A stretch of DNA of 7,463 nucleotides from Intrasporangium_A sp039812505 (GCF_039812505.1 NZ_JBDIAQ010000166.1:1-7463); one strand, 5' to 3'. Numbered from the stretch's first letter, positions 1 to 5,704 are shown. Program-made: numbers and translations. The notes: generated by a model not told the origin, from the sequence alone.

Positions 1-104
1 ATGCAGGGAGTCTGGCAGAGCCGGTATGCCGCTCGCAGGCCGGGCCGACGTGACCCTCCCCACGCTGGGGTGGCCGCAGACTGCCCGAGGCCCGATGGAC
101 GCCC

Positions 105-230
105 TGCACTGTCGATCGGGACTGGTGCACTGTCGATCGGGAGTGGTGCACTCTGGATCGGGAGTGGTGCACTGTCGATCGGAAGAGCTGCACTGTCGAT
201 CGGGATTGGTGCACTCTCGACTACGGTGGC
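105..230. repeat. 21-bp tandem repeat array upstream of nucS
   Basis: Six head-to-tail units start at 105, 126, 147, 168, 189 and 210. Units 1-5 share the core TGCACTGTCGATCGG with few changes: unit 3 has CTCTGG for CTGTCG, and unit 4 ends AAGAGC. Unit 6 is degenerate after TGCACTCTCGA. Several unit junctions form GTGCAC, and CGATCG lies in the middle of most units, so each unit has some dyad symmetry. Because 21 is a multiple of three, all three plus frames read through as seven-residue repeats; I take this as a by-product, not as coding. There are no unique spacers, so this is not CRISPR. The array lies where the nucS promoter or leader should be. Its role is unknown: it could be an operator array, a dispersed intergenic repeat, or a slippage-prone tract. 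Confidence 0.93.
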
Positions 231-233
231 CGG

Positions 234-929
234 GTGCGTCTCGTCATCGCCCGGTGCAGCGTCGACTACCGCGGCCGCCTCACCGCCCACCTGCCCGTCG
301 CCACCCGGCTGCTGCTGGTCAAGGCGGACGGGTCGGTGCTGGTCCACAGCGACGGCGGGTCCTACAAGCCGCTCAACTGGATGGCGCCGCCCTGCGCGAT
401 GACCAAGACCGACCCGGACGAGCTGCAGGCCGAACAGGGCGTGGTCGCAGTGTGGCGGGTCGTGCACGCGAAGACCGGCGACAGCCTGACCGTGGCCATC
501 CACGAGCTCCTGCACGACAGTACCCACGAGCTCGGCCTTGACCCGGGCCTGGTCAAGGACGGCGTCGAGGCGCACCTGCAGGAGCTGCTGGCCGACCAGA
601 TCCACACGCTCGGTCCCGGCTGGTCGCTGGTCCGACGCGAGTACATGACCGCGATCGGTCCGGTCGACATCCTGGCCAGGGACCACACCGGCGCGAGCGT
701 CGCGGTCGAGATCAAGCGCCGAGCCGAGATCGACGGTGTCGAGCAGCTGACCCGCTACCTCGAGCTGATGAACCGCGACCCGCTGCTGGCCCCCGTCACC
801 GGCGTCCTCGCGGCGCAGGCCATCCGGCCGCAGGCGCGCACGCTGGCCGAGGACCGCGGCATCCGGTGTGTCGTGATCGACTACGACGCCCTCAAGGGCA
901 GCGACGACGCCGAGTCGCGGCTGTTCTAG
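234..929 (+). CDS. nucS: Endonuclease NucS (EndoMS), non-canonical mismatch repair
   Basis: This 231-residue protein matches the actinobacterial NucS/EndoMS family over its full length. The family cleaves both strands at mismatched DNA and substitutes for MutS/MutL, which most Actinobacteria lack. The N-terminal half (about 1-115) carries the typical MRLVIARCSVDY start and the KPLNWM block near 45-50. The C-terminal half is a PD-(D/E)XK-type nuclease: Asp145 in GPVDIL and Glu159-Ile-Lys161 in VEIKRR are the expected catalytic residues, followed by QLTRY at 171-175. The protein ends in RLF, like the C-terminal tail that contacts the beta clamp in characterised homologues (family knowledge). 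The GTG at 234 is chosen because it gives the family N terminus; upstream in frame there is no ATG, GTG or TTG before the TGA at 51-53. No good Shine-Dalgarno is visible. The gene appears intact. Its stop overlaps that of the convergent meaA. Confidence 0.96.
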   Translation: MRLVIARCSVDYRGRLTAHLPVATRLLLVKADGSVLVHSDGGSYKPLNWMAPPCAMTKTDPDELQAEQGVVAVWRVVHAKTGDSLTVAIHELLHDSTHELGLDPGLVKDGVEAHLQELLADQIHTLGPGWSLVRREYMTAIGPVDILARDHTGASVAVEIKRRAEIDGVEQLTRYLELMNRDPLLAPVTGVLAAQAIRPQARTLAEDRGIRCVVIDYDALKGSDDAESRLF

Positions 930-3010
930 CGTCCGGCCGACGCCGGCCCGAGGGCGGCGAGGTCGCGCGAGGCCCGGATGACCTCGACCATCTGCACCAT
1001 GATCGCGTTGAGCCCGAAGTCCTTGGGGGTGAACACCATGGCCACCCCGGCCTGCCGCAACGCCGCCGCGTCGGACTCGGGGATGATCCCGCCGACGACG
1101 ACCGGGATGTCGTCGGCGCCGGCCGCGCGCAGGCGGTGCAGGATGTCGGGGACCAGCTCCATGTGCGACCCGGAGAGGATCGAGAGGCCGACGAGGTGGA
1201 CGTCCTCGGCCACCGCCGCATCCACGATCTGCTCTGGGGTCAGGCGGATGCCCTGGTAGACCACCTCGAAGCCGGCGTCCCGTGCCCGGACCGCGACCTG
1301 TTCCGCACCGTTGCTGTGACCGTCCAGACCAGGCTTGCCGACCAGGATGCGCAGCCGCTCGCCGAGCTCCCGGCTCGTGTGCTGCACCGCCTGCCGGGCC
1401 TGCTCCAGGCCACCGTCCGGCGCGAGCGCGGCGCCGCCGACCGATGCAGTGACGCCCGTGGGAGCGCGATACTCGCCGAACTGCTCGCGCAGCGCGGCCG
1501 CCCACTCCCCCGTCGTCACCCCGGCCCGGGCACAGTCGAGCGAGGCCGCCATCAGGTTCGCGCCCGAGGAGGCGTCGGCCCGCAGCCGCGCCACGGCCTG
1601 CTCGGCACGGGCCCGCCTGCCCGGGTCGGCGTCGCGGCGCTCGCGCCACTGCCGCACGGCCGCCGCGGCGGCCTGCTCGACGCTCGGGTCGACGGTCTGG
1701 ATGGCGGCGCCGAGGTCGGCGGTCAGCGGGCTGGGCTCGGTCGTCTCGAACCGGTTGAGCCCGACGACGACATCGACGCCGGACTCGATGCGGCGGCGCC
1801 GCTCGGCGTGCGAGGCGACGAGCGCCGACTTCATGTAGCCGGACTCGACGGCCGCCACCGCCCCGCCCAGGTCGGCGATCCGCGCCAGCTCCGCGCGGGC
1901 ACCCGCGACGAGCTCGGCCACCTTGCGCTCGACGACGGTGGAACCGGCGAACAGGTCATCGTACTCGAGCAGGTCGGACTCGAAGGCGAGGACCTGCTGC
2001 AGGCGCAGCGACCACTGCTGGTCCCAGGGCCGGGGCAGGCCGAGGGCCTCGTTCCAGGCCGGCAGCTGGATCGCCCGGGCCCGGGCATCCTTGGAAAGGG
2101 TGACGGCCAGCATCTCCAGGACGATGCGCTGCACGTTGTTCTCCGGCTGGGCCTCGGTCAGCCCGAGCGAGTTGACCTGGACGCCGTAGCGGAACCGGCG
2201 CGCCTTCGGGTCGGTGACGCCATACCGCTCCCTCGTCAGCTCGTCCCAGAGCTGCACGAAGGCCCGCATCTTGCACATCTCCTCGACGAACCGCACCCCG
2301 GCGTTGACGAAGAAGGAGATCCGCCCCACCACGTGGGGCAGCTCGTCCTCGGGGACCTGTCCGGAGGCCCGGACCGCGTCGAGCACGGCGATCGCGGTCG
2401 AGAGCGAGTAGGCCAGCTCCTGGACCGGGGTCGCACCAGCCTCCTGCAGGTGGTAGCTGCAGATGTTGATCGGGTTCCACTTCGGGACCTGACCGACCGT
2501 GTAGGTGACCATGTCGGTGATCAGCCGCATCGACGGTCCGGGTGGGAACACGTAGGTCCCCCGGGAGAGGTACTCCTTGATGATGTCGTTCTGGGTGGTG
2601 CCGGCGAGCGCGCGGACCCACTGTTCCGGCTCGTCACCGGCCGCCGCGGCCTGGCGCTCGGCGGTGACCTGGTAGAGCGCGAGCAGCCACATCGCGGTCG
2701 CGTTGATCGTCATCGACGTGTTCATGTCCCGCAGCGGGATGTCGCGGAAGAGCGCCTCCATGTCGCCGATGTGACTCACCGGGACCCCGACCTTGCCGAC
2801 CTCGCCGCGAGCCAGGGGGTGGTCCGGGTCGTAGCCGGTCTGGGTCGGCAGGTCGAAGGCGACGGACAGGCCGGTCTGGCCCTTGGCCAGGTTGCGGCGG
2901 TACAGCTCGTTGCTCGCCGCGGCGCTGGAGTGTCCCGCGTAGGTCCGCATCACCCACGGCCGGTCGCGGGTGGGGTGCCGGGTCGACTGCGTCGGGTCCT
3001 GCTCAGGCAT
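926..3010 (-). CDS. meaA: Adenosylcobalamin-dependent acyl-CoA mutase, MeaA / ethylmalonyl-CoA mutase type
   Basis: This 694-residue protein belongs to the methylmalonyl-CoA mutase superfamily and resembles the MeaA/Ecm branch, which interconverts ethylmalonyl-CoA and methylsuccinyl-CoA in the ethylmalonyl-CoA pathway. The substrate-binding TIM barrel spans about 15-520, with RPWVMRTYAGHS (17-28), SVAFDLPTQTGYDPDH (49-64), SMTINATAMW (99-108), KWNPINICSYHLQEAGATP (177-195) and QVNSLGLTEAQPENN (278-292). The B12 domain is about 552-690, with Asp563-Gly-His565-Ser-Asn-Gly568 supplying the lower axial His, then Ser610-Ile-Leu612 and Gly640-Gly641. Both domains are in one chain, unlike split isobutyryl-CoA mutase. 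No crotonyl-CoA carboxylase/reductase gene lies in this window, so the exact substrate is inferred; another branched acyl-CoA is possible. The ATG at 3010 has no Shine-Dalgarno, but a TACGTT hexamer sits seven bases upstream. The adenosyltransferase gene in this window makes its coenzyme. Confidence 0.93.
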   Translation of the reverse strand: MPEQDPTQSTRHPTRDRPWVMRTYAGHSSAAASNELYRRNLAKGQTGLSVAFDLPTQTGYDPDHPLARGEVGKVGVPVSHIGDMEALFRDIPLRDMNTSMTINATAMWLLALYQVTAERQAAAAGDEPEQWVRALAGTTQNDIIKEYLSRGTYVFPPGPSMRLITDMVTYTVGQVPKWNPINICSYHLQEAGATPVQELAYSLSTAIAVLDAVRASGQVPEDELPHVVGRISFFVNAGVRFVEEMCKMRAFVQLWDELTRERYGVTDPKARRFRYGVQVNSLGLTEAQPENNVQRIVLEMLAVTLSKDARARAIQLPAWNEALGLPRPWDQQWSLRLQQVLAFESDLLEYDDLFAGSTVVERKVAELVAGARAELARIADLGGAVAAVESGYMKSALVASHAERRRRIESGVDVVVGLNRFETTEPSPLTADLGAAIQTVDPSVEQAAAAAVRQWRERRDADPGRRARAEQAVARLRADASSGANLMAASLDCARAGVTTGEWAAALREQFGEYRAPTGVTASVGGAALAPDGGLEQARQAVQHTSRELGERLRILVGKPGLDGHSNGAEQVAVRARDAGFEVVYQGIRLTPEQIVDAAVAEDVHLVGLSILSGSHMELVPDILHRLRAAGADDIPVVVGGIIPESDAAALRQAGVAMVFTPKDFGLNAIMVQMVEVIRASRDLAALGPASAGR

Positions 3011-3017
3011 GCCAGCG

Positions 3018-3023
3018 AACGTA
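3018..3023 (-). promoter_or_regulatory. Candidate -10 element for a leaderless meaA transcript
   Basis: On the minus strand TACGTT fits TANNNT and is followed by exactly seven bases and then the meaA ATG. That is the spacing expected when transcription begins at the start codon, a common arrangement in Actinobacteria. No Shine-Dalgarno is present in the 41-bp gap, and no convincing -35 was found. A six-base match is weak evidence on its own. Confidence 0.4.
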
Positions 3024-3051
3024 CCGGCGGGCCTGTGGGCGCGGGAGGGTG

Positions 3052-3465
3052 TCAGGCGGTGAGAGTGGACACAGTCCGGCGCGCGGGCGGATCGGCCGGC
3101 GTCGGGTGTCCCGCGGGCGCGGGCGCCGCGGGCGAGGTCGCCGCGGGCGCGAGGATGTGGTCGAGCCGGCAGCCGCGTACCAGCCGGGTGGTCCGCTCGG
3201 AGGAGCCGACCAGCCAGAGCCGCCGCTGCTCACGACGGGCCCGACGGTGGAGGTGCACGATGACGCCCAGCCCCGTCGCGTCGCCGATCTCGGCCCTGTC
3301 GAGGTGCAGGCGCAGCTCACCGGGACCACGGGAGATGACCTCGTGCAACGCGTCGCGGATGTCCGGCACCGTGTGGACGTCCAGGGGGCCCTCGATGACG
3401 ACGTCGTGACCGTCGGGGGCATCGAGTACGAGAATCGGCGTCGTGCGGTGGCGTTCCGGCGTCAT
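3052..3465 (-). CDS. STAS-domain protein, anti-sigma-factor antagonist-like
   Basis: This is a 137-residue protein with a single STAS domain (about 10-105) related to SpoIIAA/RsbV antagonists, which free a sigma factor by binding its anti-sigma kinase when unphosphorylated. The phosphorylation-loop motif usually reads DSSGLG; here it is Asp62-Ala-Thr64-Gly-Leu-Gly67, so the acceptor Ser is replaced by Thr, which can still be phosphorylated in principle. VVIEGPLDVHTVPDIRDAL (22-40) is the typical first strand, loop and helix. A tail of about 30 Ala/Pro-rich residues follows the domain and looks disordered. The ATG at 3465 is chosen over an in-frame ATG at 3537 because GAGAGGG lies six bases upstream of it and because the extra 24 residues look unlike a STAS domain. 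No anti-sigma kinase or sigma factor is encoded in the window, so its partner is unknown. It lies 145 bp downstream of murA and 41 bp upstream of meaA. Confidence 0.88.
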   Translation of the reverse strand: MTPERHRTTPILVLDAPDGHDVVIEGPLDVHTVPDIRDALHEVISRGPGELRLHLDRAEIGDATGLGVIVHLHRRARREQRRLWLVGSSERTTRLVRGCRLDHILAPAATSPAAPAPAGHPTPADPPARRTVSTLTA

Positions 3466-3471
3466 CGGTGA

Positions 3472-3478
3472 CCCTCTC
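3472..3478 (-). promoter_or_regulatory. Ribosome binding site fixing the STAS start
   Basis: GAGAGGG on the minus strand lies six bases before the ATG at 3465. It supports that start over the upstream in-frame ATG at 3537, whose use would also place the GTCAAG repeat region inside the coding sequence. Confidence 0.7.
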
Positions 3479-3532
3479 GTGGTGCCTGTGGCAATGATGC
3501 AGGCCTTATGCCCGAAAACGGCGCAGCCACGC

Positions 3533-3560
3533 GTCAAGAAAGGGTCAAGACATGGTCAAG
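3533..3560. promoter_or_regulatory. Three GTCAAG direct repeats in 11-bp register
   Basis: GTCAAG occurs exactly at 3533-3538, 3544-3549 and 3555-3560, each separated by five bases; the last two are GGTCAAG. The 11-bp period puts all copies on one face of the helix, as in binding sites for OmpR/PhoB-family response regulators. On the minus strand each copy reads CTTGAC, so any could also act as a -35 hexamer for the STAS gene, 68-95 bases upstream of its start. I found no well-spaced -10, so the repeats are called as an operator-like element without naming a regulator. Confidence 0.6.
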
Positions 3561-3572
3561 TAACCCCAGCCA

Positions 3573-3587
3573 CGGCCGAACCGGCCG
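3573..3587 (-). terminator. Possible weak terminator hairpin after murA
   Basis: CGGCCG, AAC, CGGCCG can form a six-base-pair all-GC stem with a three-base loop, 23 bases beyond the murA stop. There is no U-run, though actinobacterial terminators often lack one. The stem is short, so this is tentative; if real, it separates murA from the STAS gene. Confidence 0.3.
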
Positions 3588-3610
3588 GTACGTGAAGACG
3601 GCGCCGGCTC

Positions 3611-4897
3611 TCAGCCCTCCCAGGGCTCCTCGTCCGGCTCGCGGGAGACCTCGGCGCCGAGGGCCCGCCACGCCTCCTCGAAGCGGGGATACCCGCGGTC
3701 GATGTGGTGCACGCCGCTGACGAGGGTCTCACCCTCGGCGACGAGCCCGGCGATCACCAGGGCCGCCCCCGAGCGGATGTCGCTGGCCTCGACCGGGGCG
3801 CCGGAGAGCATTCGCACGCCGTGGACCATCACGTGGTGGCCGTCGACCTGTGCGTCGGCACCGAGCCGGGCCAGCTCCTGGACGGTGCGGAACCGGGCCT
3901 CGAAGACGTTCTCGGTCACCATGGCGCTGCCAGCCGCGACCGAGTTGTAGGTGATCGCGAAGGGCTGCAGGTCGGTGGGGAAGCCGGGGTAGGGCAGCGT
4001 CGCCACGTCGAAGGCCACCGGGCGGGCCGGCCCGGCGGCGACGCGAAACCCGCGGTCGGTCGGTTCGACCGTGCAGCCCGCCCGCTCGAGGGCGCCCAGC
4101 GGTGCGCGGAGGTGTTCGAGGACCCCGCCGACGATCTCGAGGTCGCCACGCGTGGTCGCCGCCGCAAAGGCCCACGTGCCGGCTGCGATCCGGTCGGGGA
4201 TGACGGCATGGCTGGTGGGCTGCAGCGCCTCGACGCCGTCGATCACGATGTGCGAGCTCCCCGCACCCGAGACCCGGGCCCCCATCGCGACGAGCAGGTC
4301 GGCCAGGTCGACGATCTCCGGCTCGCGAGCGGCGTTGTCGATGCGGGTCCGGCCCCGGGCGAGGACGGCTGCCGTGAGGATGTTCTCGGTCGCACCGACG
4401 CTCGGGAACTCGAGCCGGATCCCGGTGCCGGTCAGGCCGTGCGGCGCCTCGGCGATCAGATAGCCGTGGGAGACGTGGACGGCGGCGCCCAGCGCCTCCA
4501 GGCCGGCGGTGTGCAGGTCGAGCCCCCGAGACCCGATGGCGTCTCCGCCCGGGACCGCGACGTCGGCCTGTCCCGTTCGCGCCACCAGGGGACCGAGCAC
4601 CGAGATGGAGGCGCGCAGGGCCCGGACGAGCCGGTAGTCGGCGCGGTGGCCGACCGTCTCGGGCACGTCGAGGACAACCACCCCGGCGGCCGGGTCGTAG
4701 TCGACGTCGACGTCGAGGCTGCGCAGCAGCTCGGCCATGATCGTCACGTCCGCGATCGCCGGCACGTTCGTCAGGGTCGTGCGCCCCTCGGCGAGCACCG
4801 AGGCGGCCATCAGCTTGAGGGCGCTGTTCTTGGCTCCGACGACCGTCACCGCACCCACGGGGCGGGCGCCACCGCGGACCCGGAACCGCTCTCTCAC
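3611..4897 (-). CDS. murA: UDP-N-acetylglucosamine 1-carboxyvinyltransferase MurA
   Basis: MurA transfers enolpyruvate from phosphoenolpyruvate to UDP-GlcNAc in the cytoplasm, the first committed step of peptidoglycan synthesis. The 428-residue length is normal. Lys23-Asn24 in GAKNSALK, Arg124 in GSRGLDLH, Asp309 in FPTDLQPF (the catalytic base position) and Arg375 in DIRSGA are all in place. The residue aligning with the catalytic loop Cys (Cys115 in E. coli), the fosfomycin target, is Asp119 in PGGDAIGSR. This Cys-to-Asp form occurs in Mycobacterium tuberculosis and other naturally fosfomycin-insensitive enzymes. The GTG at 4897 gives the family N terminus. Only a weak AGGG lies upstream, nine bases away, and it overlaps a TAGGGT hexamer placed for leaderless transcription. 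The gene is divergent from the adenosyltransferase gene, 51 bp away. Confidence 0.97.
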   Translation of the reverse strand: MRERFRVRGGARPVGAVTVVGAKNSALKLMAASVLAEGRTTLTNVPAIADVTIMAELLRSLDVDVDYDPAAGVVVLDVPETVGHRADYRLVRALRASISVLGPLVARTGQADVAVPGGDAIGSRGLDLHTAGLEALGAAVHVSHGYLIAEAPHGLTGTGIRLEFPSVGATENILTAAVLARGRTRIDNAAREPEIVDLADLLVAMGARVSGAGSSHIVIDGVEALQPTSHAVIPDRIAAGTWAFAAATTRGDLEIVGGVLEHLRAPLGALERAGCTVEPTDRGFRVAAGPARPVAFDVATLPYPGFPTDLQPFAITYNSVAAGSAMVTENVFEARFRTVQELARLGADAQVDGHHVMVHGVRMLSGAPVEASDIRSGAALVIAGLVAEGETLVSGVHHIDRGYPRFEEAWRALGAEVSREPDEEPWEG

Positions 4898-4904
4898 CCG
4901 AGAG

Positions 4905-4910
4905 ACCCTA
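4905..4910 (-). promoter_or_regulatory. Candidate -10 element for murA, leaderless spacing
   Basis: TAGGGT on the minus strand is followed by seven bases and then the GTG start of murA, so transcription could begin at the start codon. No -35 match is apparent; the expected -35 area falls within the inverted repeat at 4914-4935. The AGGG in this hexamer could alternatively act as a poor ribosome binding site. Confidence 0.45.
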
Positions 4911-4913
4911 TCC

Positions 4914-4935
4914 GCAGATCAGCGGCGCGATCTGC
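4914..4935. promoter_or_regulatory. Perfect inverted repeat between divergent murA and adenosyltransferase genes
   Basis: GCAGATC and GATCTGC are exact reverse complements separated by the eight bases AGCGGCGC. The element lies within the 51-bp gap between the two divergent start codons, where it would cover the -35 areas of both candidate promoters. It looks like an operator for a dimeric regulator, though a 7-bp dyad in GC-rich DNA could arise by chance. A transcript hairpin is possible but would serve no obvious purpose if the mRNAs are leaderless. Confidence 0.5.
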
Positions 4936-4948
4936 CAGAGTTGGGCAC

Positions 4949-5566
4949 ATGGTCAACCTGACGAAGATCTACACCCGCACCGGTGACGACGGCACCACGG
5001 CCCTCGGCGACTTCTCGCGGACCAGCAAGACCGACCCGAGGTTGCAGGCCTACGCGGACTGCAACGAGGCCAACGCGGCCATCGGGGTGGCCATCGCCGC
5101 AGGTGACCTCGACGAGGACGTCCGAAGCACGCTGCTGCGCGTCCAGAACGAGCTGTTCGACGTCGGCGCCGACCTGTGCACCCCGTTGCAGGAGACCTAT
5201 CCCTTCCCGCCGCTGCGGGTCGGCCAGCCGTGGATCGACGACTTGGAGGGTGACTGCGACCGCTACCTGGCCGGGTTGCCCAAGCTGAGGTCCTTCATCC
5301 TGCCGGGCGGCACGGCCGGGTCTGCCTACCTGCACCTCGCGACCACGGTCGCGCGGCGGGCCGAGCGCTCGGCCTGGGCCGCCCTGGCCGAGCACGGCCA
5401 GGCTCCAGGGGCCGAGCGAGGGACCGGCGGGGTCAACGTCCTCACCGCGAAGTACCTCAACCGGCTCTCGGACCTGCTGTTCATCCTGGCCCGCGTCGCG
5501 AACCTGCCGATCGGCGGCGACGTCCTCTGGCAGCCGGGAGGCGGCCGCCTCCCGACACCGGAGTGA
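4949..5566 (+). CDS. pduO: PduO-type ATP:cob(I)alamin adenosyltransferase
   Basis: This 205-residue enzyme transfers the adenosyl group of ATP to cob(I)alamin, making adenosylcobalamin; the family forms trimers with active sites between subunits. Evidence: the N-terminal nucleotide-binding signature TRTGDDGTT (9-17), FILPGG (116-121), RRAER (136-140) and NRLSDLLFILARVAN (171-185). Often labelled cobO in actinobacterial annotations, although CobO/CobA enzymes have a different fold. Two positions differ from the usual pattern: the Asp of the DELN-like motif is Asn39 (CNEAN), and the Arg usually found in HxARTxxRRAER is Thr132 (HLATTVARRAER). Both codons read cleanly and the frame is intact. The ATG at 4949 gives MVNLTKIYTRTGDDG, the expected N terminus; no strong Shine-Dalgarno precedes it, but CAGAGT at 4936-4941 lies seven bases upstream and could be a weak -10. 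MeaA in this window is a plausible user of the product. Confidence 0.95.
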   Translation: MVNLTKIYTRTGDDGTTALGDFSRTSKTDPRLQAYADCNEANAAIGVAIAAGDLDEDVRSTLLRVQNELFDVGADLCTPLQETYPFPPLRVGQPWIDDLEGDCDRYLAGLPKLRSFILPGGTAGSAYLHLATTVARRAERSAWAALAEHGQAPGAERGTGGVNVLTAKYLNRLSDLLFILARVANLPIGGDVLWQPGGGRLPTPE

Positions 5567-5604
5567 GGTCGGCCCGCCGACGAGCACGCGCCGATGCCCG
5601 TACC

Positions 5605-5704
5605 CACCGACGACCATTGGTCGCGCGGGTGACCCTTGGCCGGCCCCGGCCAAGCACGACGCCGACGGCGCGCAGCCCTCGGCGCCGACCAACGGTCGTC
5701 CGTG
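5605..5704. terminator. Probable bidirectional terminator between convergent genes
   Basis: Arms at 5605-5623 and 5686-5704 are reverse complements at 17 of 19 positions, enclosing 62 bases that include a perfect 20-bp palindrome at 5635-5654. Each long arm also contains its own small dyad (CGACCA-T-TGGTCG on the left, CGACC-AAC-GGTCG on the right). Lying between the stops of two convergent genes, it is best read as a terminator working in both directions. No U-run is present. A binding site or mobile-repeat remnant cannot be excluded. Confidence 0.6.
5635..5654. repeat. Perfect 20-bp palindrome inside the convergent gap
   Basis: CTTGGCCGG and CCGGCCAAG are exact reverse complements around a central CC. 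In RNA this gives an eight-base-pair stem with a four-base loop, 69 bases after the adenosyltransferase stop. It is probably the core hairpin of the surrounding terminator. Confidence 0.7.

Noticed and set aside
58..70. CCCCA-CGC-TGGGG hairpin as terminator of an upstream gene
   Set aside because: A five-base-pair stem alone is too weak, and no upstream gene end is visible in the window.
105..230. CRISPR array
   Set aside because: Units are directly adjacent with no variable spacers, and no cas gene is present.
1..402. Plus-strand frame from base 1 encoding ALSIGxG heptads
   Set aside because: The heptads arise because the 21-bp repeat is a multiple of three and stays open in every frame. 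The rest is low-complexity and overlaps nucS in another frame.
866..3409. Open frame of 847 codons on the plus strand, antisense to meaA and the STAS gene
   Set aside because: It is a GC-codon shadow: the translation is Arg/Gly/Asp/Val-rich with no recognisable domain, while the minus strand encodes a conserved mutase throughout.
3466..3537. Longer STAS protein starting at the ATG at 3537
   Set aside because: The added 24 residues do not fit a STAS N terminus, and the ATG at 3465 has a clear GAGAGGG site.
3704..4948. Plus-strand frame running antisense through murA into the adenosyltransferase gene
   Set aside because: The murA side has no family motifs and opposes a conserved enzyme. Homology begins at the ATG at 4949, so only the last 205 residues are real.
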